A stretch of DNA of 60,440 bases, taken from NCBI GenBank assembly GCA_002170775.2, contig NHIP02000003.1, forward strand, positions 48,931-109,370, given 5' to 3'. This document shows positions 40,869 through 49,418 of this stretch, piece after piece. The notes under the pieces are model-generated. The model was not told the DNA's origin, did no database searches, and saw only the letters and a list, made by a program, of their open reading frames with translations. Positions within the stretch are counted from its first letter, which is position 1; every line of letters begins with the position of its first letter. The position numbers were made by a program, and so were the translations under genes. The DNA is from Euryarchaeota archaeon TMED192 (GTDB lineage Archaea; Thermoplasmatota; Poseidoniia; Poseidoniales; Thalassarchaeaceae).

Positions 40869-41780
40869 TCATTGATACAATGTGCCAGTGTTGACCACCG
40901 GTGTCGTATCCGTCTCAGAGCAGAGAACCACGAGTAGATTGCTCACCATCGTAGCTTTCTTATCCTCATCGAGCTCGATGATACCTTTCGTGCTGAGTTG
41001 CTCTAGGGCCAACTCGACCATACCAACAGCCCCGTCCACTATCTCGCGGCGTGCAGCGACGACCGCGGCAGCCTGCTGGCGTCGCAGCATGGCCTGGGCA
41101 ATCTCGGTCGAGTATGCGAGGTAGCTTATCCTGGCCTCTAAGACCTCTATTCCAGCTCGAGCAAGCCTTGCCTCGACAGATATCAGTAGTTCCTCTGCCA
41201 CAGCATCTTGGTGGCTTGAAAGAGTGATTCCCCCGATATCTTTCTCTTCGATGGCATCGTAGGGGTACTTTGTAGCCATTTCACGAACAGCGGCCTCACT
41301 CTGAATCTGTACGTAGTGATCGTAATTCTCTACCTCGAAAAGGGCCTCAGCGGCGTCGAAGACTCTCCACACGACGACTGCTGCTATATCTATTGGATTT
41401 GCATTGACATCATTCACTTTGAGTTTATTTGACTCAAAATTGTTTATCCTTAGAGAGATCTTCGTCTTCTGGTATAGCGGGTTGAGAAAGAACTGGAAGC
41501 CCTCATTCTTCAATGTGGCTGAGTATTTTCCGAAGAACTGTGCTACCACTGCTTCGTTAGGATTGACGATAGCGTAGCTGTTGAACATTAAGAACCACAA
41601 AGGTACTGTGATTATTTGCACAGGTATGAACAGCGGGGATATTAGAGGCATAGCAAGATTAGCAATACCAAGTGCGAGATGCATAAACAAACCCAAAAAT
41701 CCGTTTATCGAGTTAGCATCGATGTCACGATAAGTTGGTTCATTCTTGCTTAGTTTGATTGAGTCGGGCTTCTCCGCCAT
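40869..41780 (-). CDS. SPFH/stomatin-like membrane protein
   Basis: 303 residues. A hydrophobic hairpin near 29-66 precedes the SPFH domain, which starts with YAIVNPNEAVVAQFFGKYSATL and contains DIAAVVVWRVFDAAEALFEV. A coiled-coil with Ala/Glu/Arg repeats follows (about 210-260). SPFH proteins oligomerise on membranes and scaffold protein/lipid domains. It heads the leftward unit with the RHH and PI-PLC-like genes; pairing of an SPFH gene with a small Arc-like gene is seen in bacteria (recalled, not searched). The divergent spacer has TATA-like and palindromic sequence. Confidence 0.9.
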   Translation of the reverse strand: MAEKPDSIKLSKNEPTYRDIDANSINGFLGLFMHLALGIANLAMPLISPLFIPVQIITVPLWFLMFNSYAIVNPNEAVVAQFFGKYSATLKNEGFQFFLNPLYQKTKISLRINNFESNKLKVNDVNANPIDIAAVVVWRVFDAAEALFEVENYDHYVQIQSEAAVREMATKYPYDAIEEKDIGGITLSSHQDAVAEELLISVEARLARAGIEVLEARISYLAYSTEIAQAMLRRQQAAAVVAARREIVDGAVGMVELALEQLSTKGIIELDEDKKATMVSNLLVVLCSETDTTPVVNTGTLYQ

Positions 41781-41808
41781 AGCGGTTGGTCCGAGTGTAG
41801 AGCATATA

Positions 41809-41838
41809 ATGATATCATAAAAGTATCAATTATATATC
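41809..41838. promoter_or_regulatory. Divergent promoter with palindrome, SPFH/transaldolase
   Basis: ATGATATCAT at 41809-41818 is a perfect 10-base palindrome. On the minus strand CTTTTATGAT (41813-41822) is TATA-like, 33-42 bases before the SPFH start. On the plus strand TTATATAT (41830-41837) is TATA-like for the transaldolase. The palindrome touches the leftward TATA, so a dimer such as the RHH protein of this unit could bind here. The binding is speculation. Confidence 0.4.
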
Positions 41839-41931
41839 TAAATGATATGGTTAATGTCAGATTCTTGGTTCCAAAGCAACCATAATGTTAGTTTGCGAAA
41901 GAATGAGGTGTTATCCCGATTTGGAGGTTTT

Positions 41932-42594
41932 ATGGAGCTAATTCTAGATTCTGCAGTGATTAAAGAAGTCGAGGAAATTGCGTCTTGGGGCGTTCTTGAT
42001 GGCGTTACAACAAATCCGACGTTAATCAGGAGGTCGGGCGGTGATTTCGAAGAGACGATTCGTTCCATAGCAATGATATGTTCGGGGCCGATCAGTGCAG
42101 AGGTTACGGGGATGTCATCTTCAGAGATGGTGAAAGAAGGCCTCGATCTTAAATCGAAATTGCCTGAAAATGTGATCATAAAAATACCCTGCACCCCCGC
42201 TGGGCTTTCGGCTACAAGGTCTCTTGCAGATCGAGGCATAGGTGTGAACGTCACACTCGTTTTTTCAGTCGCTCAGGCTTTGCTCGCTTCTAAAGCAGGT
42301 GCTTCCTATGTTTCCCCCTTCTTGGGAAGGCTCGATGACAATGGCGGAGATGGGTTGAGTCTGATCAAGGATATCTCAGAAACATGGAAAAATCAAGGCA
42401 TAACAGGGTGTAAAATTCTCGCAGCTTCGATACGATCTGTCCATCATGTCGAGATGTGTGCAAAAATCGGCGCCCATGCGGCGACTATTCCATATGGCAT
42501 ATTCACCAAATTGGTCGAGCATGATTTAACGAACACAGGTCTCGAGAAATTCTTGGAAGATTGGGAAGCTGTGAGATCAGAAGGGAGAGCCTGA
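41932..42594 (+). CDS. tal: Transaldolase / fructose-6-phosphate aldolase family
   Basis: 220 residues. MELILDSAVIKEVEEI starts the TIM barrel. GVTTNPTLIRRSG, IKIPCTPAGLSA (catalytic-region lysine), VNVTLVFSVAQALLA, YVSPFLGRLDD and KILAASIRSVHHV follow, the small TalC/MipB type. It transfers dihydroxyacetone units between sugar phosphates or cleaves fructose-6-phosphate. GGAGG 6 bases before ATG 41932 fixes the start; an upstream ATG at 41842 is rejected because it falls almost on the TATA element. It abuts the convergent kinase gene without a gap. Confidence 0.93.
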   Translation: MELILDSAVIKEVEEIASWGVLDGVTTNPTLIRRSGGDFEETIRSIAMICSGPISAEVTGMSSSEMVKEGLDLKSKLPENVIIKIPCTPAGLSATRSLADRGIGVNVTLVFSVAQALLASKAGASYVSPFLGRLDDNGGDGLSLIKDISETWKNQGITGCKILAASIRSVHHVEMCAKIGAHAATIPYGIFTKLVEHDLTNTGLEKFLEDWEAVRSEGRA

Positions 42595-43140
42595 CTATTC
42601 CACTCCGATAGAATGTAGTGAGTTGAAGATGGACGCTCTAAAATCACCTTCCGTTTGATCATTTTTTATTGTTAAATCGGCGAGTTGCATCACCATCTCA
42701 AGCCCCCAGCCCCATTCTCTAGCTTCTCTTTCATCGAAATTGCCGTCATCTGACCTCAATCTGGAATTGATTCTCTCTCTCCTATCTGATTCGGGTGCCT
42801 CGACTGCGATCACAATCATTCTTGGTTGAGATGACTGTAAACGTTCTAATTCCTCGATTTGCCTGAGACCATCTATTACTACGTGATTGTGTTCCACAGC
42901 CGCTTCGATGTCATGGAGTAGGCGTTCCATCACTATCGCCGGACCGAACTGGTCTCTCATGTCCTGGGCAACGTACCCGATGTTCGAAGGAGTTGGTTCG
43001 AGGTTCCTAGAAGCGACTTCAGAACGGACTACGTCTCCTAGTGAAAGAATCTTCCACCCCATTTCTTCCAATATATGGCCGACAGCAGCCTTTCCAGATC
43101 CAGGCGGGCCTGACAATACGATGATCCTGTTTTCCGACAT
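42595..43140 (-). CDS. P-loop nucleotide kinase-like protein (UPF0200/dephospho-CoA-kinase-like)
   Basis: 181 residues of adenylate-kinase-like build. The P-loop is SGPPGSGKAAVGHIL: the Ser/Thr after GK is Ala. Helices, GDVVRSEVASRNLEPTPSN, VVIDGLRQIEELE and RRERINSRLRS follow. This resembles archaeal UPF0200 proteins, whose P-loops commonly lack the canonical Ser/Thr. Because the CoA kinase role is already met by the DUF359 fusion, another nucleotide or RNA-linked role is possible. It is last in a leftward run after a crotonase, 40 bp away. Confidence 0.82.
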   Translation of the reverse strand: MSENRIIVLSGPPGSGKAAVGHILEEMGWKILSLGDVVRSEVASRNLEPTPSNIGYVAQDMRDQFGPAIVMERLLHDIEAAVEHNHVVIDGLRQIEELERLQSSQPRMIVIAVEAPESDRRERINSRLRSDDGNFDEREAREWGWGLEMVMQLADLTIKNDQTEGDFRASIFNSLHSIGVE

Positions 43141-43180
43141 GGGATGCGATTCGATAAGTCGTTATTGAGCATCGCGCTGA

Positions 43181-44008
43181 TTAACGACCTACCCATTCTG
43201 GTTCCTTTTTCGAAAGAAATGCGTCAACTCCTATCGAAGCATCTTCAGTGTCAAAGAGTGCTACAAACTCAGAACGCTCGGTCAGGATACCTTGGGACAA
43301 TGGGAGGTCCAATGCAGCCCTTATCGCTCGTTTTGCTACTTTTACCGTGTAGGGGGACTTAGAAGCGATTTTGCGTGCGATTTCTAGTGTTGAGTCCCGT
43401 AGATCTTCTGGCGATACGACCTTGTTGACCAAGCCAATCTCCAATGCTCTATCTGCTGAAACCATATCCCCGGTGAGTATCATCTCAATGGAGGTCCCGT
43501 ATCCCACAAGACTGGTCAATCGCTGTGTTCCACCGCCTCCTGGGATGAGTCCTAGATTAATCTCTGGCTGACCAAATTTTGCTCGAGTCGATGCGATTCT
43601 CATGTCGCATGAAAGGGCTAGTTCGGTTCCACCTCCGAGTGCAAAACCGTCGACCATTGCGATCGTTGGTTTTGAGAGATTCCAGATACTCTCCCAAGCA
43701 TTTCTTTCAAAAAAGGGTCGGACATCTTCAGAACTTTGACCGGAGAACTCAGTTATATCCGCTCCTGCTGCAAATGCAACGGGCTTAGGGCGGTCTGCAT
43801 TCTTTTCAGGTTGAGTCCCTGCGATTAAAATCACTCTAGTCGAATCATCGGATTCAGCGCGCTCACAGAGGCCTATGAGCTCCTCGTGCATGTCACGATT
43901 GAGCGCATTTAGCCGATTAGGGCGATTGAGCGACCATATCTCGATGTATCCCCCCTCTGGATATGATGGAGTATCAATCCTGTCTACAGTCACGAGGTGT
44001 CCGGTCAT
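43181..44008 (-). CDS. Enoyl-CoA hydratase (crotonase)
   Basis: 275 residues. Motifs LNRPNRLNALNRDM, VAFAAGADITEF (oxyanion hole), DGFALGGGTELALSCDMR (catalytic-region Glu) and FGQPEINLGLIPGGGGTQRL (second Glu) match a typical short-chain enoyl-CoA hydratase with both glutamates intact. It adds water to 2-enoyl-CoA in beta-oxidation. It is a third crotonase in the window, in a run with Bud32, RdgB and a membrane protein. Confidence 0.93.
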   Translation of the reverse strand: MTGHLVTVDRIDTPSYPEGGYIEIWSLNRPNRLNALNRDMHEELIGLCERAESDDSTRVILIAGTQPEKNADRPKPVAFAAGADITEFSGQSSEDVRPFFERNAWESIWNLSKPTIAMVDGFALGGGTELALSCDMRIASTRAKFGQPEINLGLIPGGGGTQRLTSLVGYGTSIEMILTGDMVSADRALEIGLVNKVVSPEDLRDSTLEIARKIASKSPYTVKVAKRAIRAALDLPLSQGILTERSEFVALFDTEDASIGVDAFLSKKEPEWVGR

Positions 44009-44056
44009 ACCTCTACGTGACGTTACTTGCTGTTCAACCTCACCTCTCTAGTTGAC

Positions 44057-44857
44057 TCACATGGAGGGCGGCGGTGGCGGTGGCATATCCGGTGGCCGAG
44101 GTGGCATATTGGAATCTGAGTTTGGGTCCTTATTTTCAGCATCCTGATCTATTGTTTCTTCATCCTTGGTTGTCCTTGATGAATTGAAAGCAATTCTCCC
44201 AGTTATCTTAAGGATCCTTCCATCATCTATCCTGACAAGGCTTGAGGCGCTCGCCCCATCTTGTCGTTTGCCCCTCTTGTATTCGAGAATCTGTAGCCCG
44301 TGTTGGGTGCCCTCAATCAATTCATACAGTCCTTCACCATCTTCAGTACTAGCCCATTCACGTAATCGCTTATTCCGCATGGATGCCAACGACTTACGAC
44401 GTTCGCGTGCGATTCTTTCTCTAATTTCTGTGCGACGTTCACGCCGATTTTCAACGAATTGTTCAACTTCATCTTCAAATTCCATCTCGGCATCACTCGA
44501 AACAGCATATTTCTCGGCAACCTTTACTGAGTCTTTCGTTGATTCTGGATTTGTATTGTTGACTTCTGGTGCATCCTCTTGAGGGATCGTGGCTGCGGGT
44601 GGTTGAGGAGCCTGTGGCTTAGGTGAATCGCTCTTGGTTTCGACGGCGCTTGATACAGGTGCAGCTTTGATTGGTGCAATTGGTGCAATAATCTTCGGAG
44701 CGGGTCTTCCTGTGAACATGAGTATCGAGAGCAGGGCTAGCAAGGTAGTGGCTCCTGCTAAACGAGCAATTGGAGTCACCGCCCCTTGTAGAATCAAAAA
44801 AGCGGGTGTTCCCAATAGAAACATCGACCAGACGATGAGCCTCGAGACTGACGCCAT
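44057..44857 (-). CDS. Membrane-anchored protein with charged coiled region, hypothetical
   Basis: 266 residues. Two helices at the N-terminus (about 5-22 and 29-48) lead into a Pro/Ala-rich linker. Then comes an acidic/basic segment, FEDEVEQFVENRRERRTEIR followed by ERIARERRKSLASMRNKR, likely a long helix, and a small folded part GLYELIEGTQHGLQILEYKR. The C-terminus is Pro-rich (PPRPPDMPPPPPPSM). No family is recognised. It lies between rdgB (27 bp) and the crotonase (48 bp) in the leftward unit. Confidence 0.82.
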   Translation of the reverse strand: MASVSRLIVWSMFLLGTPAFLILQGAVTPIARLAGATTLLALLSILMFTGRPAPKIIAPIAPIKAAPVSSAVETKSDSPKPQAPQPPAATIPQEDAPEVNNTNPESTKDSVKVAEKYAVSSDAEMEFEDEVEQFVENRRERRTEIRERIARERRKSLASMRNKRLREWASTEDGEGLYELIEGTQHGLQILEYKRGKRQDGASASSLVRIDDGRILKITGRIAFNSSRTTKDEETIDQDAENKDPNSDSNMPPRPPDMPPPPPPSM

Positions 44858-44884
44858 ATGGTGGTCGGTTGGTGTTGCCTGACT

Positions 44885-45493
44885 TCACATTGACGGAAAG
44901 TTGAGTTTCTCAACCATCATCTTCAGAGCCATTGTCCTATGAGACAAAGCGGTCTTTTCTAACAAGGTCATTTCGGAGAATGTCCTGCCATCGCCTCCTT
45001 CTGGAATGAATATTGGATCGTATCCAAAACCAGAATCCCCCCTTGATTCTAATGATATTCTTCCCTTACAGTGCCCTTGTACTGAGTGAATCCTTTCTCC
45101 ATCCCAGAATGAAATTGATGATATATATCGTGCTGATTTATCTCTACTTTCTTCGAGCAACTTTACTATTCCATCAATGCCGACTGTGGAGTGAACGTAC
45201 GAGGAATAGACTCCAGGGAATCCTCCCAGTGCATCGACGAATAGCCCAGAATCCTCCACCATAAGCCAGTTACCATTAAGCTCATGTTCTACCGAATCTA
45301 ATACTTGCAATATTTTCGAATGTGCGACATAGGCGCTATTTTCCCCTTGTGGCTCTACTACGGAGATATTAGAAAAAGAATCTTTCAGGGGTCTTATTTT
45401 GATTTGTAGTTCAGACATGGCTTGGGAGGCTTCGTCCAACTTATGTTCATTTCCGGTATGAAAGAATATGAGTTCTGGTTTTTTCCTAAGCAT
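44885..45493 (-). CDS. rdgB: XTP/dITP pyrophosphatase (RdgB/HAM1)
   Basis: 202 residues. FFHTGNEHKLDEASQAM starts the Ham1 fold (T/SGNxxK). VEDSGLFVDALGGFPGVYSSYV matches the central acidic motif, and RGDSGFGYDPIFIP the C-terminal one. ALSHRTMALK ends the active site. It hydrolyses dITP/XTP to monophosphates and cleans the nucleotide pool. It overlaps the end of bud32 by 8 bp, a pairing that occurs in archaeal genomes. Confidence 0.94.
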   Translation of the reverse strand: MLRKKPELIFFHTGNEHKLDEASQAMSELQIKIRPLKDSFSNISVVEPQGENSAYVAHSKILQVLDSVEHELNGNWLMVEDSGLFVDALGGFPGVYSSYVHSTVGIDGIVKLLEESRDKSARYISSISFWDGERIHSVQGHCKGRISLESRGDSGFGYDPIFIPEGGDGRTFSEMTLLEKTALSHRTMALKMMVEKLNFPSM

Positions 45494-46139
45494 GGTATCT
45501 CACCCTCCCCCGAATGGCCTCAAATCTATGTACGACTTCACGTGCGTCGAAATTATCCGATTTTGAATTGTCGAGATAGCCCTCCAGAACTCTTTCCATA
45601 GATTTTGACCTATCTACATGATGCGCGGAAAGACATTCGTGAAGAGAATGCAGGTCGAGGCCGAAATGTTCCATCTCGGCCACTAGGCGGCCAAGACCAT
45701 AATCGATCAAAATCACGTCATCATCACACCATATGGCATTCATTGTGGTTACGTCACCATGCGATATGCCACTTGAATGGATTTCTCGGATGGCCTGGCC
45801 GAGTTTATACTCGACTTCATCATCAGAGTCCTCTTTGAGAATTTGAGCAAGACTCCGTCCCCCTATCTTACTCATCATTATCCATCCCTCTACTGGGTCG
45901 ATTCCAAATAAAATCGGAGATTTGATTCCATTTTCACAGAGACGGACAAGAATTCTAGCTTCGGCGAATATCCTTTGCCGTGAAAGATTCCGTTCAAGAA
46001 CAGGGTGTCGGTATCCCCTTGGAATTCTTCGCTTTAGTACAGCATCTCTTCCGATCCACGTGCCTGAAATTACTTCAGCTTCAGCGCCCAGATGAATAGT
46101 TTCTAGGGAAATCCATGGCAGCCACCCATCCCCGGCCAT
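45486..46139 (-). CDS. bud32: Bud32 kinase/ATPase of the KEOPS complex
   Basis: 217 residues, a minimal atypical kinase. It has a Gly-poor N-lobe with AVLKRRIPRGYRHPVLE, a catalytic loop ISHGDVTTMNAIW (HGD rather than HRD) and LIDYGLGR in place of DFG. KEOPS makes t6A37 on ANN-decoding tRNAs together with Kae1, Cgi121 and Pcc1; no kae1 is present here, so the genes are not fused. It is the first gene of a leftward run with rdgB and diverges from nadA. Confidence 0.92.
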   Translation of the reverse strand: MAGDGWLPWISLETIHLGAEAEVISGTWIGRDAVLKRRIPRGYRHPVLERNLSRQRIFAEARILVRLCENGIKSPILFGIDPVEGWIMMSKIGGRSLAQILKEDSDDEVEYKLGQAIREIHSSGISHGDVTTMNAIWCDDDVILIDYGLGRLVAEMEHFGLDLHSLHECLSAHHVDRSKSMERVLEGYLDNSKSDNFDAREVVHRFEAIRGRVRYHA

Positions 46140-46196
46140 GTGGGTTCCACATTAGATGGCTTGAAAGGTATTGCAGTCAGAAGGAGTTCTGTCGAG

Positions 46197-47285
46197 ATGG
46201 TCCTGAAACTGCCTCCGTTGCCCCAAAGAAACGATCTGGTTCATCCTCTATCGGAGGATATTGATGAGTTGGACAATGAGGCAAATAGGCTCATGGAACG
46301 CATAGGGCAAAAAATGAGATGGAGTCTTGACGCTTGTCGAACAATCGCGCCGTTAACACTGAAAATCAATCGCCTGAAGAAAGAGAAGGATGTGATTTTG
46401 ATAGCACATACATATCAAACTCCCGACATCGTCTATGGGGTTGCAGATGCTGTTGGAGATAGTTACACACTCTCGAAAATAGCCAGAGATGCTCCTCAAT
46501 CAGTCATATTATTCTCTAGTGTACGATTCATGGCGGAGACAGCTAAAATCCTCAGTCCTGATAAGACGGTTCTCCACCCATCTCCAGAAGCTGGTTGTTC
46601 GCTATCAGAAGGAATCGATGCAGATGATGTTCGCAAACTTAGAGCACTACATCCAGGCGTACCCGTGGCTTGCTACATCAATACAACTGCGGCTGTAAAG
46701 GCTGAGTGTGATGTTTGTGTAACCAGCAGCAATTACCTTTCAATCGCAGAAAATCTTCCTGGTGATGAGTTAATTTTCGTTCCCGACAGGCTCATGGGCC
46801 AACATCTGAGGACGTATCTTGAGGGGAAGAAGACCGTGTATCTGCATGAGGCGGATTGCGAGGTTCATGCAGCATTCAACACGAATAGCATACAGCGTCA
46901 GAGAAGAGAAGCGCGGAAGAGGGGTATTGAATTGCGAGTGCTGGCCCATCCAGAATGTGATGCCGACGTGCTGGCTGCAAGTGATTTTGTTGGGAGTTCG
47001 GAAAGGATACTCATTGAAGCAAAGCGAATTGCATCTGAAGAAGAGGCTGCAGTGATGATGATTACTGAATGCGGTACAGCAGAGCGGGCTATAGCTGAAT
47101 CAGAAAAGCCGATTGAACTGATGGGTACTTGTTCAATGTGTAGACATATGAAAAAAACTCATTTAGAAGACATCCTTCAAGCGATTGAATCTCCGAGGGG
47201 GGATCAAATCGTTGAGATTGGAGACGATGTGATAGGTAGAGCTCGAGACTGTCTCAATCAAATGTTCGAACTTGCTGAATCTTGA
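46197..47285 (+). CDS. nadA: Quinolinate synthase NadA
   Basis: 362 residues from ATG 46197, preceded by AAGGAG. A GTG at 46140 would abut the bud32 start and is less likely. The 4Fe-4S cysteines expected in NadA appear in AGCSLSEG, the HPEC region and GTCSMC. Motifs IAHTYQTPDIV, VPDRLMGQ and LMGTCSMCRHMKKTHLEDIL are typical. It makes quinolinate from iminoaspartate and DHAP for NAD synthesis. NadB/L-aspartate dehydrogenase and NadC are not in the window. It overlaps the convergent PAP2 gene by 32 bp. Confidence 0.94.
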   Translation: MVLKLPPLPQRNDLVHPLSEDIDELDNEANRLMERIGQKMRWSLDACRTIAPLTLKINRLKKEKDVILIAHTYQTPDIVYGVADAVGDSYTLSKIARDAPQSVILFSSVRFMAETAKILSPDKTVLHPSPEAGCSLSEGIDADDVRKLRALHPGVPVACYINTTAAVKAECDVCVTSSNYLSIAENLPGDELIFVPDRLMGQHLRTYLEGKKTVYLHEADCEVHAAFNTNSIQRQRREARKRGIELRVLAHPECDADVLAASDFVGSSERILIEAKRIASEEEAAVMMITECGTAERAIAESEKPIELMGTCSMCRHMKKTHLEDILQAIESPRGDQIVEIGDDVIGRARDCLNQMFELAES

Positions 47286-49362
47286 GGAAGTTGCTCTCTG
47301 ATGCCGCTTGGACGGTCCAGACCATCAGAAGTGGGGCGAGTATCACTACTGCAGCTTGGAGAAGTATAGATGAATATGGCTCAAATGGATCTTCTAAATT
47401 GTATACTTCGAGTATAGTGGTCCCATCTTCGTCGGTGACAAGCCATGCGGCTCCGATAGAGACAATTCTTGGATCTTCGTGAAGTGCCTCTGAACCACTT
47501 GTAAGTGAAACTGAAATCTTTTCACTCCTATCGTAGAGATAAACGTCATTTAAGTTGCTATTAGTATCCTGATTATTCGGATTGAAGGCTGTGATTTGGG
47601 TGAAAACTATCCTATCAGTTGTCAGATGTGGGCTCCATGCATCCCAAGCTGGTTCAGATATGATGACAGAATTTCCAACTACTCTGTCGACGAGGACAAC
47701 GCGTCGTATCTGACCGACATCCACGACTGCTGCAATGGATGTTCCATCCACTGATATCTCGGTGATTGTCCCATTAGCTGGGTCGACAAAGATTTCTGCA
47801 TCTATTAGTCCAGATTCTGTTTCATCGCTGGCAGAGGCATTAACGAAGATGTTCTGTCTCGTCTCAGATGATACTGAGAATATGCCTAACTTTGGGCCCT
47901 CGGTTCCATTAATTGCCCATATTACTGTATCACCATGTGCGGCAAGTGCAGTTGCGCCAGCCGTATCCGGTATTTTCGCAAGTTCTAATCCTGAGGGGTA
48001 CATAATCGATATTCCCTCGTCGTTCAATATAGCTGCATAAGAAGTTCCATCCACAGTTGTACCGATTGCAAGCTCTTGTATTCTAATTTCCACATCGTTC
48101 CTATATTGTGGTGAAATCGTGCCGAAGGAAGTATCGATTACGAACCAGTCGAATCTGAAACCTGCATAAATTGCCATTTTATCTTGGGATATTTCGACAG
48201 AAGGAGTCATTGCCCATGGAGCACCTCCAACCATGAATGAATCAGTTGTGCTTAGGTTCCACGCTGTGATCGTGGGTGCCTCATCTGGTGTTTCATTCAC
48301 TGCAATCATCCATTCACCCTCTCCTGTTGCCTCTGATGGGAATTCGACGCCCTCCAAGGGGAATGATTGGTGTGTGGCGTCATAGACGAGTATGGTCGTC
48401 GTCAGGAAGAGGACAGCGACTATGGCAGCCGATGTCTGCTTCCTGGAAGCCTGCCTGTAGGGTCTCAAGGTTCTTGAGATAATTCTTCTTGCCTTCTTCA
48501 AAGCTAATTTCGGATTATCTATCAATAGTGCAAATCGTCTTCCTATCAACCGTTCATCAAAGGCTCCCCAGACGCCTTTTCTGGTTTTATCTGCGAGGGC
48601 TACTGCGAGATGTGCAATTATAATTCCCCCGAGTATATCTGCAATCCAATGGATACCGAGGTACACGATCGTAAAGCTAGTTAGTAGTATGAATACGCCC
48701 AGTAGTTTCGTAAATCTGTTCCACCTCCCATCATTATCCCATCTGATAAAGGCCAGCCAGATGGCAACAGGCATTCCAACATGGAGGCTTGGCATCCCAT
48801 TGGTAAACGGATCAATGCCTGCGAACCAGTTCCTAATCTCGGGGGTTAGGTCGTAGGCTAATGTTTCCATACCGGGTATTACGTCCCCTGTGACTCGCAC
48901 GTTCAGGAAGAGATAGAATGGAACGGCTAATATGTAGACATAGAAAATTGTCAGCGACACCCTATCTGCCATGTATCTGTCATCAGCGTAAATCGGATAA
49001 ATGAAAGATGAGAATATTGCAGTCATATATCCCATTACATAGAAGTGGGTAAGTCCTACTGTAAGAAATTCGGACTGAAAGGCATCTTGGACCCAGAGAA
49101 CAACATCTCCCTCGATAGCATAGATGTACGGTGTGATTTCGATTCTCGTGCTAGCCATAAGAGCCCGGTCTATTTGGTCAAGCGGGTCTTTCCAAAGATA
49201 CACGGAGAAGACGATGACCATGTGAAACCAATATCTTCGGAACATGTCCACGTAAGCACTCCAGGAATGACGGATGAATCTCGGTCTAAGGAACGGCATC
49301 AATGCGATGCTACAGAGTATTGCTGCAGTGACCCAAGTGAGATAGATGCCCGTCTGTGCCAT
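47254..49362 (-). CDS. PAP2_3 (IPC synthase-like) membrane domain fused to extracellular beta-propeller
   Basis: 702 residues. The first ~265 residues hold about six helices with the phosphatase/transferase motif NGMPSLHVGMPVAIWLAF and GIHWIADILGGIIIAHLA (two catalytic histidines), as in PAP2_3/inositolphosphorylceramide-synthase-like enzymes. After a basic loop and another helix, a large extracellular part with TolB/propeller-like repeats follows (about 330-660), ending in a C-terminal helix near 672-694. The N-part could move or remove phospho-head groups of lipids. Fusion to a propeller is unusual. It overlaps nadA by 32 bp at the tail. Confidence 0.85.
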   Translation of the reverse strand: MAQTGIYLTWVTAAILCSIALMPFLRPRFIRHSWSAYVDMFRRYWFHMVIVFSVYLWKDPLDQIDRALMASTRIEITPYIYAIEGDVVLWVQDAFQSEFLTVGLTHFYVMGYMTAIFSSFIYPIYADDRYMADRVSLTIFYVYILAVPFYLFLNVRVTGDVIPGMETLAYDLTPEIRNWFAGIDPFTNGMPSLHVGMPVAIWLAFIRWDNDGRWNRFTKLLGVFILLTSFTIVYLGIHWIADILGGIIIAHLAVALADKTRKGVWGAFDERLIGRRFALLIDNPKLALKKARRIISRTLRPYRQASRKQTSAAIVAVLFLTTTILVYDATHQSFPLEGVEFPSEATGEGEWMIAVNETPDEAPTITAWNLSTTDSFMVGGAPWAMTPSVEISQDKMAIYAGFRFDWFVIDTSFGTISPQYRNDVEIRIQELAIGTTVDGTSYAAILNDEGISIMYPSGLELAKIPDTAGATALAAHGDTVIWAINGTEGPKLGIFSVSSETRQNIFVNASASDETESGLIDAEIFVDPANGTITEISVDGTSIAAVVDVGQIRRVVLVDRVVGNSVIISEPAWDAWSPHLTTDRIVFTQITAFNPNNQDTNSNLNDVYLYDRSEKISVSLTSGSEALHEDPRIVSIGAAWLVTDEDGTTILEVYNLEDPFEPYSSILLQAAVVILAPLLMVWTVQAASESNFLKIQQVRTFD

Positions 49363-49418
49363 GTTACGAGCCTATGTGCCCGTGTCCACATCATGAATGG
49401 AACCCCTGTGAGGAGGTT

